Shown here in pieces: positions 1 through 13,214 of a stretch of 64,000 bases of DNA. Where the stretch lies: the NCBI RefSeq assembly GCF_032854445.1, contig NC_088304.1:27847732-27911731 (forward strand), given 5' to 3'. How positions within the stretch are numbered: the first letter of the stretch is position 1; each line of letters begins with the position of its first letter. Position numbers and translations under genes: made by a program. A model generated the notes under the pieces. The model was given only the letters and a program-made list of their open reading frames with translations, did no database searches and was not told where the DNA came from. The stretch is from Liolophura sinensis (Eukaryota; Mollusca; Polyplacophora; Chitonida; Chitonidae).

Positions 1-2810
1 AACATTAAAGAATAGTAATCCTATGGCAAAGATGTACATTTTTTAAAACTATTTATATAAAAAGTCAAATATCAGATAACTCATATCCAGGTGATATTTC
101 ATAGTAATATTACATTTTGGTATTTCACACCCACTGCCATATCAAAATGGAAACTATTATTTTGTCTCATGATCGACAATCCAGTATGAGCTTAATGGGA
201 TGGCATCAAAATCATAATGCATGTATAGTAAACTTTTACATCCCTATGACACACAAAAAATTGACACAGCTTTATGCAACAGCTGTCTGCTAACACGTAC
301 ACACAAAAGCATTGCTTAACTCATTCAGATACACAAAATTATGAGGTCAAAATATAACCTTTGACAAACAGAAATGAATACCCAAAGCACCAAGTGGGTC
401 ATCATTTCCACCTTTCACCAGAATAATATTTATGGCATATTTTAAAGACACTACTTTACATGTACCTCTGGGAAAGAGAGAGCTCCATCGAAGGATCGAT
501 CAATACTACATTAAGCTTGGAAAGTGTAATCCATTTTTTCTGCCAAATGAATCAACGTAGCAGTAACTAAATTAATTTTAAATGGAAGACACGTGCATTT
601 TGGTTTGAGGCTCAGAGAGAAATTTAAACTTTCTGTGATATAGAAAGCTTTCTCTTAAAGTATTTTTTTTTCAAACTGAGTATAACTGGGTTTGAACTCA
701 TGGCTGCCAAACTGCATAATGTTTAGGTAATACCTGAACAGATCTGTAACATTTCTGTGGCATCTGTTACTACAAGTACCTGAACATCAAGAACATTTTA
801 AATTTCACTTGTGGCATATGCGCGTACAACACATATATGTATGTGAACTTTACTGAAATATATATACCCACATATTCATATGACTCAGACGGCACACAAA
901 ATGATAAGTACACGTGGATTTCCATACTGTTAAACTGACATGATGCTTTCTGGCCGGTTTGGTGTGAGATAGTGTGAATATGATCAGATTTTTTAGTACA
1001 GGTGTGGTGGACATGTTTACATACACGTAGTTTATAAGAGTAGCTGCATGCGTGATGGTAGTAACTTACAACCTCTACCTCCAACCACAGAATTCTATGT
1101 CAAAGGCCAGTTAAAGAAACCCAGAAGTGTGCCTGCCCGCAGCCCTTGAGGCTCTATATGGTGTGGCATGAGACTTTGCCGGCAATTATAGTTGTCCCAG
1201 TTTTGCATATATGACTATTAAAATATTCGGAATGCAGTACACCAGATGTATTCCAAGACTATCGCCTCATCTTTTCTTTCATGCACCTATACACTATACT
1301 GGGAATACTGCTCATGATCTTCTACACGTAGCATTTCCGTGTGATCAGGTGCCCTAAGTTAATAAGTACACAGGAGAGAGGGAATTCTGGACTGTGTCCC
1401 ACAAGCAACAACTAGACACCTCCTTAGTAACGGATGGAGCAGACGAAAAGAAATTATATCCACATAATGCTATCGCAATAGAAAGTCCTATGCAGAAATG
1501 TTTTAAAAACTGTATTTTTTTTTTACTTTTTCACACTTTGCTGTATATTATGATAAAAAAATAAACTGATCATATGAAACGAAACATATGTACTGTATGT
1601 AAAATGGCATGTCAGAGAAAGGCGGTAGAGGAAACAAGAGATGTTAAAGAATTCCATATATTAGCCTAGGATTTTTCTAGACCATCTTTCAAGTATTATC
1701 TGCAGAGGAAATCTGACTATTGCTTATCAAGCGCTTTTTAAGATTCTAAAGCACTGCTACACAGGGAATATCCCATTTGTTTATATTTAAATATATTTAA
1801 AAAAAAAATAGTAATCTGGTCTATACATCTAACTTCAAACATTTTACCCATGATATTCACTGAAGACGTTAGTTAATTATCACTCACAAAAAATAACCTC
1901 TTTCAACAATTAACTGACAGCTTTATTATCATCCTAATACAAGGTAAGTCATTATTTCATTATAAAATTTTGTAATGACAGATACATGTCTATCTGCACA
2001 AAAACCTCAGTATTAATTATCCCTTTACAAAACAAGCAACATAGACTAGACAGTATAATTATAATATATCTTTAAACCATATCTGTTTTTTTTTTTATCT
2101 TTATTATTATCATAAACATCAGTCTGGAATTCAACATACTTCTATGCCCCCCTTTTACAGCCTCCAGGTACCAGTTTTTAAAAAAAATATCCCTGAAAGT
2201 ATACAAAAAAGTTAGATTTTATAGTGACTCAACTGTAAAAGTAAATTACCATTTTAGTGTGTTACACAATGACATGTGGAAGTTTTCTGCACATATCCAG
2301 TTAAGTAAAGGTTGAAATCCCTATAAACTATGAACAGATGAAACCCCCACTCTACACCCTCATTAAAAAGTGTGTGTACTCCATACCTGCACATAGTCTC
2401 CAGTGTACCAATTATTTTTGATCCTTAAATGTGATAGTGAGAATCAAGATTGAGACGTTAATACGATGAGTGGTCATGCAGAAAATGAAGGCGTGTCTCC
2501 AACTAGTAAACATGTAAAATATCCATAGGCCCTACTGCAGCCTTGTATTGTGAATGTGTGACACACTTCACAGGGCAAGAAAATGTGTGACACATTTTAC
2601 AAGTCAAGAAAATGTTTGACACACTTAATCGTAGGATGTAAGACTATCCCAGATGTCATCTAAGAACTCTGACATGAGTACAGAAATAACCATGTTTAAC
2701 CGGAATCCAAGAAAGAGTGAATAACTCCAGTAGGTTATGTGTAGGGTGATGTACAGTAATTGAAGGGAAGATTTTCTGTCTTCACATGTTAAAAATCTCT
2801 TCCTCTTTAA
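1..2810. other. No gene recognised
   Basis: AT-rich sequence with poly-A/T runs. Only very short splice-flanked open pieces occur (for example about 2387-2423 minus, encoding NNWYTGDYVQ), too small to call. No repeat family recognised. Confidence 0.6.
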
Positions 2811-3020
2811 TATCCTAACTGACCATGAATTTTGTCTATGGCTAACTTGCCAATTTTTCCTGATTCTGAGAGTCCCATTGATTTTAGAAAGGTGGTTTGA
2901 TGTTTACTTGGAACATGGGATGTTTCAGCACCAAAAATAATATTTTGTGACTTTTATTTGCCTCTAAACATTTGTCCTGTTACAATGCACTTTTGTAGGC
3001 GAAATTTTAGGTCATTCAGA
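2811..3020. mobile_element. MITE family 1 (TACCCTAAATGACC termini), copy
   Basis: Internal blocks TTTCCTGATTCTGAGAG, TTTCAGCACCAAAAATAAT and TTTATTTGCCTCTAAA are shared with copies at 18.5, 24.7, 30.0, 53.0 and 56.3 kb. The complete family is about 220 bp with TACCCTAAATGACC at both ends in inverted orientation. Confidence 0.75.
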
Positions 3021-3209
3021 GCATGCCATTTAATACTGATGAAAGATAGACATAGGAAAACAACACTGCCAAGTTATCACACATTTATTTACGCTAACAA
3101 TGTTTTTCTTATCGTACAACAAACAAGCCTCTTACCCAATCTGATTTAATCATTCTAAAAGTTGTATATATGTATAGAGATTTTCATAACAGTGTGTGAT
3201 CCATGATGG

Positions 3210-3280
3210 TGTATCAGAGTCGTCTGACGTCGGCCTGTCATGATGGGCAGGCCGACCTCAGAAAAACGAGAGCTGATACA
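3210..3280. other. Nested inverted repeat
   Basis: GTCGGCCTG (loop TCATGATGGG) CAGGCCGAC is a 9-bp perfect stem. Outside it TGTATCAG and CTGATACA form a second perfect stem. The block is CpG-richer than its neighbours. It may be a transposon terminus or an RNA hairpin. Confidence 0.7.
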
Positions 3281-3762
3281 ATATCGCAGAACAAAAATGC
3301 ACACGGTTTCTAATCAGTCAGCAGACCGAATTGTTACAACTAGAGCCCCTGCACCAACAAAATGTAGTCCATCTATAAATGAGCGCAATTTACTTCAGCT
3401 CGAATATGACTCTAAGTAATATATCATTCCAATCACTTTCACCTGGCATTTTCATGGGTAAAAATAGTCTACCTCATTATGAGTGATGGCACTATCTGAT
3501 TGTGCCAGAGGAATTTCTACCTTTTCATGAGTTCAGGATATCGCTCACCTATCACACCAGTTGTCCCGTAAAGTTTAGAATTAGTTTCAATTGCAAACTA
3601 TTTAAAATAAATCGATACAGTGTACGTTCCCGAGCTTAAGACTATAACAAGGTCGTCACTTCATGACACGCGGTAAAATCCCTACGCCACAGGAAGCCCT
3701 GGGCTATGCTAACAAAGTTTCAACGTGCGGTATGGTTTAAAATCACGTATTATTTGAAAGGA

Positions 3763-3879
3763 ATGGCTACAGTACTTGACGAAGACAGGGACTCCACTGG
3801 AAATTTTCATTGCGGAGCAGTGAACACTGATCATGGTGGACTGGTAGATATTAATGACATAGCTACTGACGATTGTTGA
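3763..3879 (+). other. Short acidic open frame in a CpG-richer block
   Basis: ATG at 3763 (GGAATGGCT context) opens 38 codons, MATVLDEDRDSTGNFHCGAV followed by NTDHGGLVDINDIATDDC, ending TGA. The region 3,180-3,990 has more CpG than its surroundings, as unmethylated promoters do. No family recognised and no convincing donor, so a gene start here is only a possibility. Confidence 0.15.
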
Positions 3880-4637
3880 GAGTGCGTGTGTGCCGATTAC
3901 ATTTGTTATTTTTACTGTTTACTTTTAAAAGGTGGGAAGACCAAAGACGCCGGGTTCATGGAAATGGTAGGCCTAAATTCCCGATTTATGTGGCAAATTT
4001 TAAGGTAGGTAAAGGGGAATAAAAAAAAAGGGCTGTACATTGACACTCAAAATCTTCGAAACCCTCTTACATCAGATTCTGAAAATTTACACACTCGAAA
4101 GTGTCCTAAGTACACAGACCAAATTTCAATTTCATCCTTTAAGATTTCTGTTCATGGGACCAAAATCAAAACAGAATCAAAAGCGCATGTTCCAGACATT
4201 TCAAAATGATGTTCTACCTTGTTTCACTTGAAAAGGTGATCAATTCCTTGTCTGTAGCAGAGAAAACCATCTTGATTCAGCAAAACTTGTGCCTATCTGG
4301 CAGAAGGGTTTCTCTGACACTAGAGCCAGACAATTTTTCCAGATGACAATTGACTGACGCATGTCACACAGATGCAGCCCATGCTTAACTCATGACACCT
4401 GACAGGTGATGCAATGTGGGTCACCGGAACGTGCCTTTTTGAGGCTATGTTTTCACTTTAACCCTGTGTACAGGTTACTCAAGCTATGGGCTTGAAAATT
4501 GGTCAGTATATTGGTCAGTATGGAGTAAGGCAGCATCAACGAACGGCCTATTTTTTAATGCCCACCCAATGCATAGTGTAGACATTACTAGAGCAACACT
4601 AAGCAGCTGCAAATTTTACATGTATTTTAACAGACCA

Positions 4638-4766
4638 GGGGTCTGTTTCAAAAAGCGCACGTAACTTACTGATACTTAACTTCCATGGCAACCAGTACTG
4701 TAGTTATTACATCGCTATGGTAGTTACAAGGACGTAGCGCTACATGCGCTTTGTGAAACGAGCCCC
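4638..4766. mobile_element. MITE, GGGGYYYGTTTCA terminal repeats
   Basis: The left end GGGGTCTGTTTCAAAAAGCG and the reverse complement of the right end, GGGGCTCGTTTCACAAAGCG, form a 20-bp imperfect terminal inverted repeat. The element is 129 bp with no coding capacity. It is related in terminus to the element at 29.56 kb. Confidence 0.8.
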
Positions 4767-5355
4767 AGTACCTCATATCTTCATGCAAAAGAAACATGTT
4801 CCTTATACATGAACTGATTTTATCTATGACTACATATGTTTCTTATCTTTACCACCTTCCATTATATCAGTTTGGTAAATATGTATATTTGCTGAACTTT
4901 TCTTTGAGAAACACGGACTTACTGTATACACATTAGGGGTGCTTAAGTGGAGTGTACATTTGTATGTATTTCTTTCAGGAGTGTTGGTAAGCCAACTGAA
5001 TTTATTCACCTATCAAAACGTGAGTGGAAATGAATATTCATGAAAAAAACAAAACACAATGAAAGCTTTTTTTGAATCAGTTTGCTAATAATAAACCTGT
5101 TAAAAAGAAACAAGGAATGACACCAGATCATAAAAATACTGAAAACTTGTCAAACAAGTAATAGCTGAAATCAAGACAAATTTTTTGAGTAACACCTTTA
5201 AAAACATGCAGACAGAATGCGAAGTGTCAAGTAGGAATTCTGCCAGGTTCTGTGAGGTTTCCCCCACCCATACACCTGAAACAAGGCATTTGTTTTCCCC
5301 AGTTATAGTGTTACTCCATAGGTTCCTCTACCCATCTGCAAATCTAAGGGTATGC

Positions 5356-6560
5356 AGTGGTTTCCCCTGGATCAGTCTGGTGTCCTGCACTCATACACCT
5401 GCCAAAGGCAGGATGTTTCCCCTAGATTTACCACTGGTGTCTTATGTACATGTATCCACCAGTTCCTCATGTATCCATGAGCCAAAAGACAATGGTTTCC
5501 CGTGGTTCTGTCAGGTATCCTGCACTCATACACCTGCTAAAAGGAGGATGTTTCTCCTAGATTTACCACTGCTATCTTATGTACATGTATCCACCAGTTC
5601 CTCATGTATCCATGAGCCAAAAGACAATGGTTTCCAGTGGTTCTGTCAGGTATCCTGCACTCATACACCTGCCAAAAGGAGGATGTTTCCCCTAGATTTA
5701 CCACTGGTGTCTTATGTACATGTATCCACCAGTTCCTCATGTATCCATGAGCCAAAAGACAATGGTTTCCCGTGGTTCTGTCAGGTATCCTGCACTCATA
5801 CACCTGCTAAAAGGAGGATGTTTCTCCTAGATTTACCACTGCTGTCTTATGTACATGTATCCACCAGTTCCTCATGTATCCATGGGCCAAAAGACAATGG
5901 TTTCCCGTGGTTCTGTCAGGTATCCTGCACTCATACACCTGCTAAAAGGAGGATGTTTCTCCTAGATTTACCACTGTTGTCTTATGTACATGTATCCACC
6001 AGTTCCTCATGTATCCATGAGCCAAAAGACAATGGTTTCCCGTGGTTCTGTCAGGTATCCTGCACTCATACACCTGCTAAAAGGAGGATGTTTCTCCTAG
6101 ATTTACCACTGGTGTCTTATGTACATGTATCCACCAGTTCCTCATGTATCCATGAGCCAAAAGACAAGGGTTTCCCCTGGTTCTGTCAGGTATCCTGCAC
6201 TCATACACCTAGCAAACTGAAGACTTTTCCCGTACATTTACATGTACAACTGGTTCCTCACTTATCCACCAGCCAAAAGACAATGGTTTCCCCTGGTTCT
6301 GTCAGGTATCCTGCACCCATACACCTAGCAAACTGAAGACTTTTCCCGTACATTTACATGTACAACTGGTTCCTCACTTATCCACCAGCCAAAAGACAAT
6401 GGTTTCCCCTGATTCTGTCAGGTATCCTGCACCCATACACCTAGCAAACTGAAGACTTTTCCCGTACGTTTACATGTACCACTGGTTCCTCACTTATCCA
6501 CCAGCCAAAATGCAAGGTTTCCCCCTGTTCTGTCACTGGTTTCCTCCACCCATACACCAG
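5356..6560. repeat. Minisatellite, 135-bp units then 116-bp units
   Basis: Six to seven copies of a 135-bp unit (marker AAAAGACAATGGTTTCCCGT at 5491, 5626, 5761, 5896, 6031 and 6166 by its AATGG/AAGGG step) are followed by three 116-bp copies (6282, 6398, about 6513). Because 135 is a multiple of three, one plus frame stays open from about 5185 to 6336 with a 45-residue repeat containing SCTHTPAKRRMFLLDLPL. I treat it as non-coding: low-complexity, no recognisable domain, no ATG at the frame's start. Confidence 0.93.
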
Positions 6561-9500
6561 CCAAGATCTATGGGTGGACAAAACCTACTTTGGTGGCTTC
6601 CTCCTTTTTCTGTCAGGTTTCCTCCACCCATACCACTGCTTTTATTATAGATGTGCCTGAAAACTTCTTGAGGACAGAGTCAAACATTAATCAAGAAAAG
6701 AACTAAACAGACCTCCTGAACAGAGGATACTAAAAACATGAATCAAAGTGGAAATGAAACCCTACAATTATGATGTTAACCCGCCTAGATTGTAGAAGAG
6801 GACAATCTTTCCATGATCCTGAGCCTGATGTCTGACAAACATTAGGGAATTACGGGTTTAAGGTACTAATTAACCCTAGGCAAAAAAAGAACAATTTGTT
6901 TCTCTCAGGAGTGAAAGAGTTATTATCATTCTATAAGCACAGTAAAACAATGGTACATATTGTCGTTCAAGTTTGCAAATGTTGTTGTCATGACAACTGA
7001 ATACATTAAGAGATTTAAACACATCACTGTGGTTTCATATTCCATTTAATTAAATGTACGGGAAATTTGCTTCCAAATGCATTGTAGGCGTTCACATGTT
7101 TAAAAAAAAACAGGCAGGATTGAAACAAATTCAAAACAAAGATATGAAAGTATATTTAAGTGAGCATGTTTTTCAGCACAATAGCCTCAAAAAAAGATTG
7201 TCATTTGGTGTAAATAAGCTACCCCGAATAAGCTTTGTTGTGAGGGGCAGAGAATATTACTGTTTACCTTTTCATATCCTTAGGCAAAGTTGGGGAGGAA
7301 GCCAGTATTAATGTGCATTGCCTGAATCCCCTAACACTCACATTTGTTTACTTAGCATTTATTATAACACTGTCACATTGTGGTCTGTCTGACTAGGGAC
7401 CATCTCCAAATATCAACTCCATGTAGACGGATGTTTCAAGACAGCTTACACACTGCATAACATTTACCACACATCTGAGTTATGTAGTTCCCTAGTAAAA
7501 CGTATCTTTGGTCTCATAAATTTTCTGACAATGCTGAATGTCTACCCCTGCCTTAATGAGCTGCTACTTTTTTAATCACACATGTACTTGAACAAAATGT
7601 TTGTTCAATAACCCTATCATAGAAACCATTTCACTTTCGTTCTTTTTTTTCAAGTAATTAATAAGTTACAAAAAAGTCTAAGTAATACAATACACCATTT
7701 ATACATTTTTTATTTTCACCCTTTTTCAAGCTGGTACACTTTACTTATATATATGCAATCATTCATTTTTTTTTGTACTGGTGCTTTATGCTGATTAGAT
7801 TTATACTACACACATCAGGTGAAAGCAGGGGAACCATTTTTTTATTTTTTTTTTTGTTATACTTAATTCTTTCATTCTTTCATTTGATTGGTGTTTTACG
7901 CCGTACTCAAGAATATTTCACTGATACTACGGCGGCCAGCATTATGGTTGGTGGAAACCGGGCACAGCTGTTATACTTAACATAAACTGTGTTTATTTAT
8001 ACATACATCTGTCATTTTTACCTCTCTCGGGTGTGACATTATTCTGACCAAAGCTTAAAAATAGCCTGTGGTTAAGCAGCAGATATGGAGGTAACTTGTA
8101 CAGACTAAGCTCCTACATCTTGTGTATACAAACAACCATGTACTTGCATACCTGCCTCACCACACTGACTAACGACAGGTGAGCTATTTGTGGGTATAAA
8201 TAACAAATATACATGTATATAACAGCCAAAACTGGGTCACTGCCTGCTTGCCTGCATGGTCACCTAAAGATGCCATTATTCCGACGATCACAGATTATAG
8301 AAAAATATCCATGGTATCAAAGTTTGTAATAATCAGCCCAATCATAACATATCCCTTTTCAATTCTTTTCCCCATATCTTTCATTAATTCATCAGGTGTT
8401 AAAAATAACAACAAAACCTCCTGGCCACTAGGCCAGATGTCTTTTAAGACCTAACTACTTGTACTCGGGGACATTACATGTGGCTGGTTGTTCGGGTAAA
8501 GACAGCCAAACACGATCTACCATTCTACAATTTACTTTCATCCAGATGTATTAGGTCTAGTAAAAACCATATCATCTCTTTATAAATGTACAAGGTATAG
8601 GTATTATCAATGGTACCTACAACTGAATTAAGGTTGACAAATCATAGGCCAACATGATAAATACTACTGTAATTCTTCACCCTTATCACATGTTTTCAAG
8701 GTGTTTAGTCCAGGATATTATGAAGGCATTCACCTGTGTAGACTGACAAATTTATATTTTTTGTGAAGCCTTGAGTTGTGAATCTGGCCAATCCAACCAA
8801 TGTAGTTTTGTCTCCAAACTCAAATTAAAATTAAGGTAGAGGAATTAGATTATTTAATGGCATAGCTCAGTGTTAATTTCAAGTTTTGATCTGAGATGGA
8901 TTCATCTGTGAATATGAGTACTTATGACCATAAACTGGGTGCAAAGCACGCGTATATCATAGGCAACTGGATGCCTTCGTGTAGAAAACCGATCAACTGA
9001 CGTGTCACGGCCAGTCATACAACCATAGTTTACACAAATAACATCTGGTACTTACTGATTCCATAATGTCATAATGATCAAAACCAAAATGTCATAGTTT
9101 TTGAATTTTAAAATGGCATAATATGACAGAATATGTTTCAAAACAGTAAATTTTGAATTTCATAGTCTTCAAGTAGACTTTAATTACCTTACTAAGTACA
9201 TTTCCCAAAATATGAAAAGAAAAACATTCCACCAATAATATCCCCAACAAAATACTAACTACAGATTATTATGCTGGGTAGAGATAGAGGTTCTGTTATT
9301 TGCATAATACACAGTACCTTGTGATTTGTATTAATTAACATTACTCAGATATCGGTGCATATTTTATAGTATCATACATATTCACTTCTCATAACTTGTC
9401 CACTAATGCATTGTTCACTCATCCACTGTTCACTAATGCATTGTATGGCATAATAAATACCCAATGTACCCGTACAGCTAATGGGTTTTCACACGGTCCG

Positions 9501-10100
9501 TCAGATTTCTTAGCCCTATAAACCACTGTAAAGAGAGCATAAATATATGTACATGTAGAGTGTATACCTGGAATGAGACAGACACTGGGATGGCCAAGAG
9601 GATACTGTACGTCACACTCATAATTTTGTCATTTATAGCATTCCTGAATTATATTCTGAACATTTTTTTTGTATAAATGAAGAGGAATTCTCATGTCTGA
9701 TATACAGACATTAGATTATACAGCATTATTATTCAGATTTACCGTATTTACTGTAAAAATTTCCCCAATAAGCACTTTTCTACAGGCAAATAAGACATAA
9801 AATACAACTGAAACTTACATTTTCCTGGAAGGATAATCCTACCATCATAACAAAACCTCAAAATACTTTTTCAAGATCAATAAAATTCTCAAATGGTGAG
9901 AAAATAAGTAAATTAAATTCTTATTTGTCCCAGGATTTAATTATGATGGGTATATTACTCCATGTATTCATATTTCACAGGGTTTTCATGCAGAATTGGA
10001 GAAGGAGGTCAGAGTAAAAAGTAGGCGGCTCAATTGAAAGTAATTATGCCACAATTACAATTCACTTAGATAGTAAGAATATTCAAAGTTGGCAGCTACG
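6561..10100. other. Intergenic or intronic, no gene recognised
   Basis: AT-rich, with one SINE tail (7.87 kb) and a family 2 MITE remnant (8.72-8.85 kb). A short minus-strand segment at 9621-9568 starts ATG and ends at CAG|gtatac (MSVTYSILLAIPVSVSFQ, signal-peptide-like), too weak to annotate as an exon. Confidence 0.55.
7862..7968 (-). mobile_element. SINE family A, tail fragment
   Basis: Only the tail side is present: ATTTGATTGGTGTTTTACGC to CGGCCAGCATTATGGTTGG and AAACCGGGCA. The 5' half is missing, as is usual for truncated reverse transcription. Confidence 0.85.
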
Positions 10101-10102
10101 GG

Positions 10103-10824
10103 TGTTGGCAGTAGACAGTTGTCTGCAGTTTGTTACAGGGACGGCAGTAGACAGCTGTCTGCAGCTTGCTACAGGGGCGGCAGTAGACAGCTGTCTGCAG
10201 CATGCTACGGGGACGGCAGTAGACAGCTGTCTGCAGTTTGTTAAGGGGACGGCAGTAGACAGCTGTCTGCAGCTTGCTACGGGGGCGGCAGTAGACAGCT
10301 GTCTGCAGCCTGCTAAGGGACGGCAGTAGACAGCTGTCTGCAGCTTGCTACGGGGGCGGCAGTAGACAGCTGTCTGCAGCCTGCTAAGGGACGGCAGTAG
10401 ACAGCTGTCTGCAGCTTGCTACAGGGGCGGCAGTAGACAGCTGTCTGCAGCATGCTACGGGGACGGCAGTAGACAGCTGTCTGCAGCTTGCTACGGGGGC
10501 GGCAGTAGACACCTGTCTGCAGTTTGTTAAGGGGACGGCAGTAGACAGCTGTCTGCAGCTTGCTACGGGGGCGGCAGTAGACAGCTGTCTGCAGCCTGCT
10601 AAGGGACGGCAGTAGACAGCTGTCTGCAGCTTGCTACAGGGGCGGCAGTAGACAGCTGTCTGCAGCTTGCTACGGGGACGGCAGTAGACAGTTGTCTGCA
10701 GCTTGCTACTGGGACGGCAGTAGACAGCTGTCTGCAGCTTGCTACAGGGGCGGCAGTAGACAGCTGTCTGCAGCATGCTACGGGGACGGCAGTAGACAGC
10801 GGTCTGCAGCCTGCTACGGGGACA
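10103..10824. repeat. 36-bp minisatellite, about 20 units, palindromic core
   Basis: The consensus unit is GGCAGTAGACAGCTGTCTGC followed by AGCTTGCTACGGGGGC. AGACAGCTGTCT is a 12-bp perfect palindrome containing the E-box CAGCTG. The variable part takes four forms (CTTGCTACGGGGGC, CATGCTACGGGGAC, TTTGTTAAGGGGAC and a one-base-shorter CCTGCTAAGGGAC). Open frames on both strands (12-residue repeats such as AVDSCLQLATGA) follow from the 36-bp period and are not annotated as genes. Confidence 0.95.
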
Positions 10825-11867
10825 GCCAGCAACTTGCCCTTTTTGTACACCCAGCTTTCATGACTGCCATCAAGAACACATCCAAGTAGGTCAACAAGTA
10901 CACGTACATACTGATTAGCTCAGCAGGTACAATATGTTACGTGTTTATTGTACTCTACACATGAAACAAAATTAGAAACCAATTATCACAGCAATGGTTT
11001 ATTCCCTATACTGTAATGACACACAAGTTTTTTAAAAAGACCAAATGAAATTTCCTATTCTTCACAACATGGACCTATTTATCTGCTTTGGGTAAGTACA
11101 TGTACACATGAGAGTTTCACATCATTAAATTTATGAAGAAAAATTCCTCAAAATTTGTTCACATTTATATTAAATCATGCAAAAAAAGCATCACTTAAAG
11201 CCACAGCATGGCACAAGAGATTTGTGCTACTTAAATTTTGGTGGGTTCTCTTTCAGCGAAACTACAGAAATTCCTTCAGATTCTGTTAAAATAGGGAGGA
11301 AACTAGAGCATGTACAGAAGATATAAATCATGACTGAGGGCCTAAATGGCTGTTTTGCACGCTCATTCCATGTCCTACATGCATGAATACTGCTACATAT
11401 TAGCAGATTGCATTAAAAGGTCAGCCACCTCTAAAAGGTTTGCACCAAACAGCTGTCAGAAGAACTGTACTGACAAAATACAGTACAGCTCTTTAATCAC
11501 TGATGTAAATGAGATTCAGTACTGATTAAATTACTCTTGCTTTAGGATTTGCTTGCAGAAATATACACTTTACACACTCTGATGTGTACAGGTATAACTA
11601 TTATGTCTATACATAGTTTGGTTTGGTGGTTGGCAAAAAGAAGCTGTTCAAAATGACCCCTTAAAGTCATACATGTATTTATTTATCCACAGATTAAATA
11701 AATATAAAAACTGCAACAAAATAACAGGGGTCAATAACTCTTATACAAAGACTATTTGTATCTAAGCTGTAGGAGTTAGTTCCCTTGATATTTACTTCTT
11801 TGAGATACCTAATGTTGGTAGAACAGATTGGTTACAGAGATTTCTGTAACAATACCACTAATATGGC

Positions 11868-12310
11868 ATAACAATGGCTACTGTACACAAATGGCTGCTG
11901 TGCACCAATGGCTGCTGTACAGTGTGCACCAATGGCTGCTGTACACCAATGGCTGCTGTACAGTGTGCACCAATGGCTGCTGTACACCAATGGCTGCTGT
12001 ACAGTGTGCACCAATGGCTAATATACACAAATTTCTGCTGTGCACCAATGGCTACTGTACACCAAAGGCTACTATACACCAATGGCTACTGTGCACCAAT
12101 GGCTGCTGTACACCAATGGCTACTGTACACCAATGGCTACTGTGCACCAATGGCTGCTGTACACCAATGGCTACTGTACACCAATGGCTGCTATACACCA
12201 ATGGCTACTGTGCACCAATAGCTACAATGCACCAATGGCTACTGGATACCAAAAGCAGCAATAACACAATGGCTACCGTACACTCTACACCAAAGGCTAC
12301 AAAATCACAA
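11868..12310. repeat. 17-bp minisatellite (CCAATGGCTACTGTACA)
   Basis: About two dozen units of CCAATGGCTRCTGTRCA; some early ones are extended to 24 bp by an extra GTGTGCA. Units decay at the right end (CCAATAGCTACAATGCA, CCAAAGGCTACAAAATC). Frames containing HQWLLYTNGYC are by-products. Confidence 0.93.
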
Positions 12311-12482
12311 TGGTTATTATATACAAGAACAATAATTAATTATCAGCTGCTACCAAATCAATAACTGAAATACAATGGAATGTTTATATATGTCTGGATG
12401 AATCATAAGTGTACAAAAACAAATTTCAGTGATGTTCCTCCAGCAAACATAATCATACAGTTTTAATATAATCAGGTGTTTT

Positions 12483-12665
12483 GACTAGTAATTTCGCCTG
12501 ATGGATGGCACTTTTCAGGTGGCACATTTCACTTGATTTGGGCTGATTAATCCACCATATGGGGCCACTTTAATACGAGTTTCGTCTGAAGGTGGGCACT
12601 TTTCAGATGGCACACTTCACTTGATTCTGACTTATTAATCCACCATATGGGGCCACTTTAATACA
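12483..12665. repeat. 88-bp tandem duplication
   Basis: CCACCATATGGGGCCACTTT recurs with 88-bp spacing (12553 and 12641), together with GGGCACTTTTCAGATGGCAC-type blocks. The downstream sequence (TCTGATAAATTACTTATCAGA hairpin, AGCTTGAGTGTTG) resembles the sequence just left of the 20.7 kb array. Confidence 0.8.
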
Positions 12666-13214
12666 AGTTTTCTTTCTGTATAGTCTGATAAATTTTTTCT
12701 GATAAATTACTTATCAGAAAAGCTTGAGTGTTGAACTATAAAGTATAACTTTTAAGGTATACATGTACATGCATTTTACATACAAATCTTTAGGTGAAAT
12801 ACAGTAATCAAAATTCTGAGTTGCTTTTTAAGATCTAGGTACAAAAACTTGAATCTTATTATTATTCTCGACAAAACCCTTTTTGATTTCACATTTTTGT
12901 CATCCATGCATTTACTGAGTGCATATACCCTCAATCTGAAACAAAACTTTTACAAGACCTCGGTAATTCCACTGTATGTGCCTCTTTGGTCATCTGAACA
13001 ATATGCACATTTTGCTCTTCAAAAAATTATGAATTATGTTTTCATATTGTATCTATAAAGTTACACTTTGCTCATCAAATTTGTTGAAGGCATGATCGAT
13101 GCAAAACATTTCAGTTTCAAACTTATTTAAATATACTATTTTGTGTATGGGTAACTGAATGTATCAGTCATTTTATTTTTCTGTGTGTTCCAAGTACTTG
13201 TATGTCATCAGCAG

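Noticed and set aside
460-510. Minus-strand segment reading IDRSFDGALSFPE with donor-like gtacat
   Set aside because: Very short, weak donor, no supporting neighbour exon.
2387-2423. 37-nt minus-strand exon (NNWYTGDYVQ) with donor CAG|gtatgg
   Set aside because: Too short to separate from chance, and the acceptor lacks a pyrimidine tract.
5185-6336. Long plus-strand open frame as a protein gene
   Set aside because: The frame is produced by a minisatellite with a period divisible by three. It begins at a non-ATG codon, has no recognised domain and ends where the unit length changes.
10102-10889. Open frames on both strands of the 36-bp array
   Set aside because: Several frames on both strands are open at once, which follows from unit length and composition, not from coding.
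11235-11330. Segment open on both strands behind acceptor-like sites (plus ETTEIPSDSVKIGRKL; minus SEGISVVSLKENPPKF)
   Set aside because: Both strands look equally plausible and both are about 20 codons; not distinguishable from chance.
11828-12364. 178-codon and overlapping frames rich in HQWLLYTNGYC
   Set aside because: These are by-products of a 17-bp repeat; overlapping frames on both strands show the same periodic peptide.
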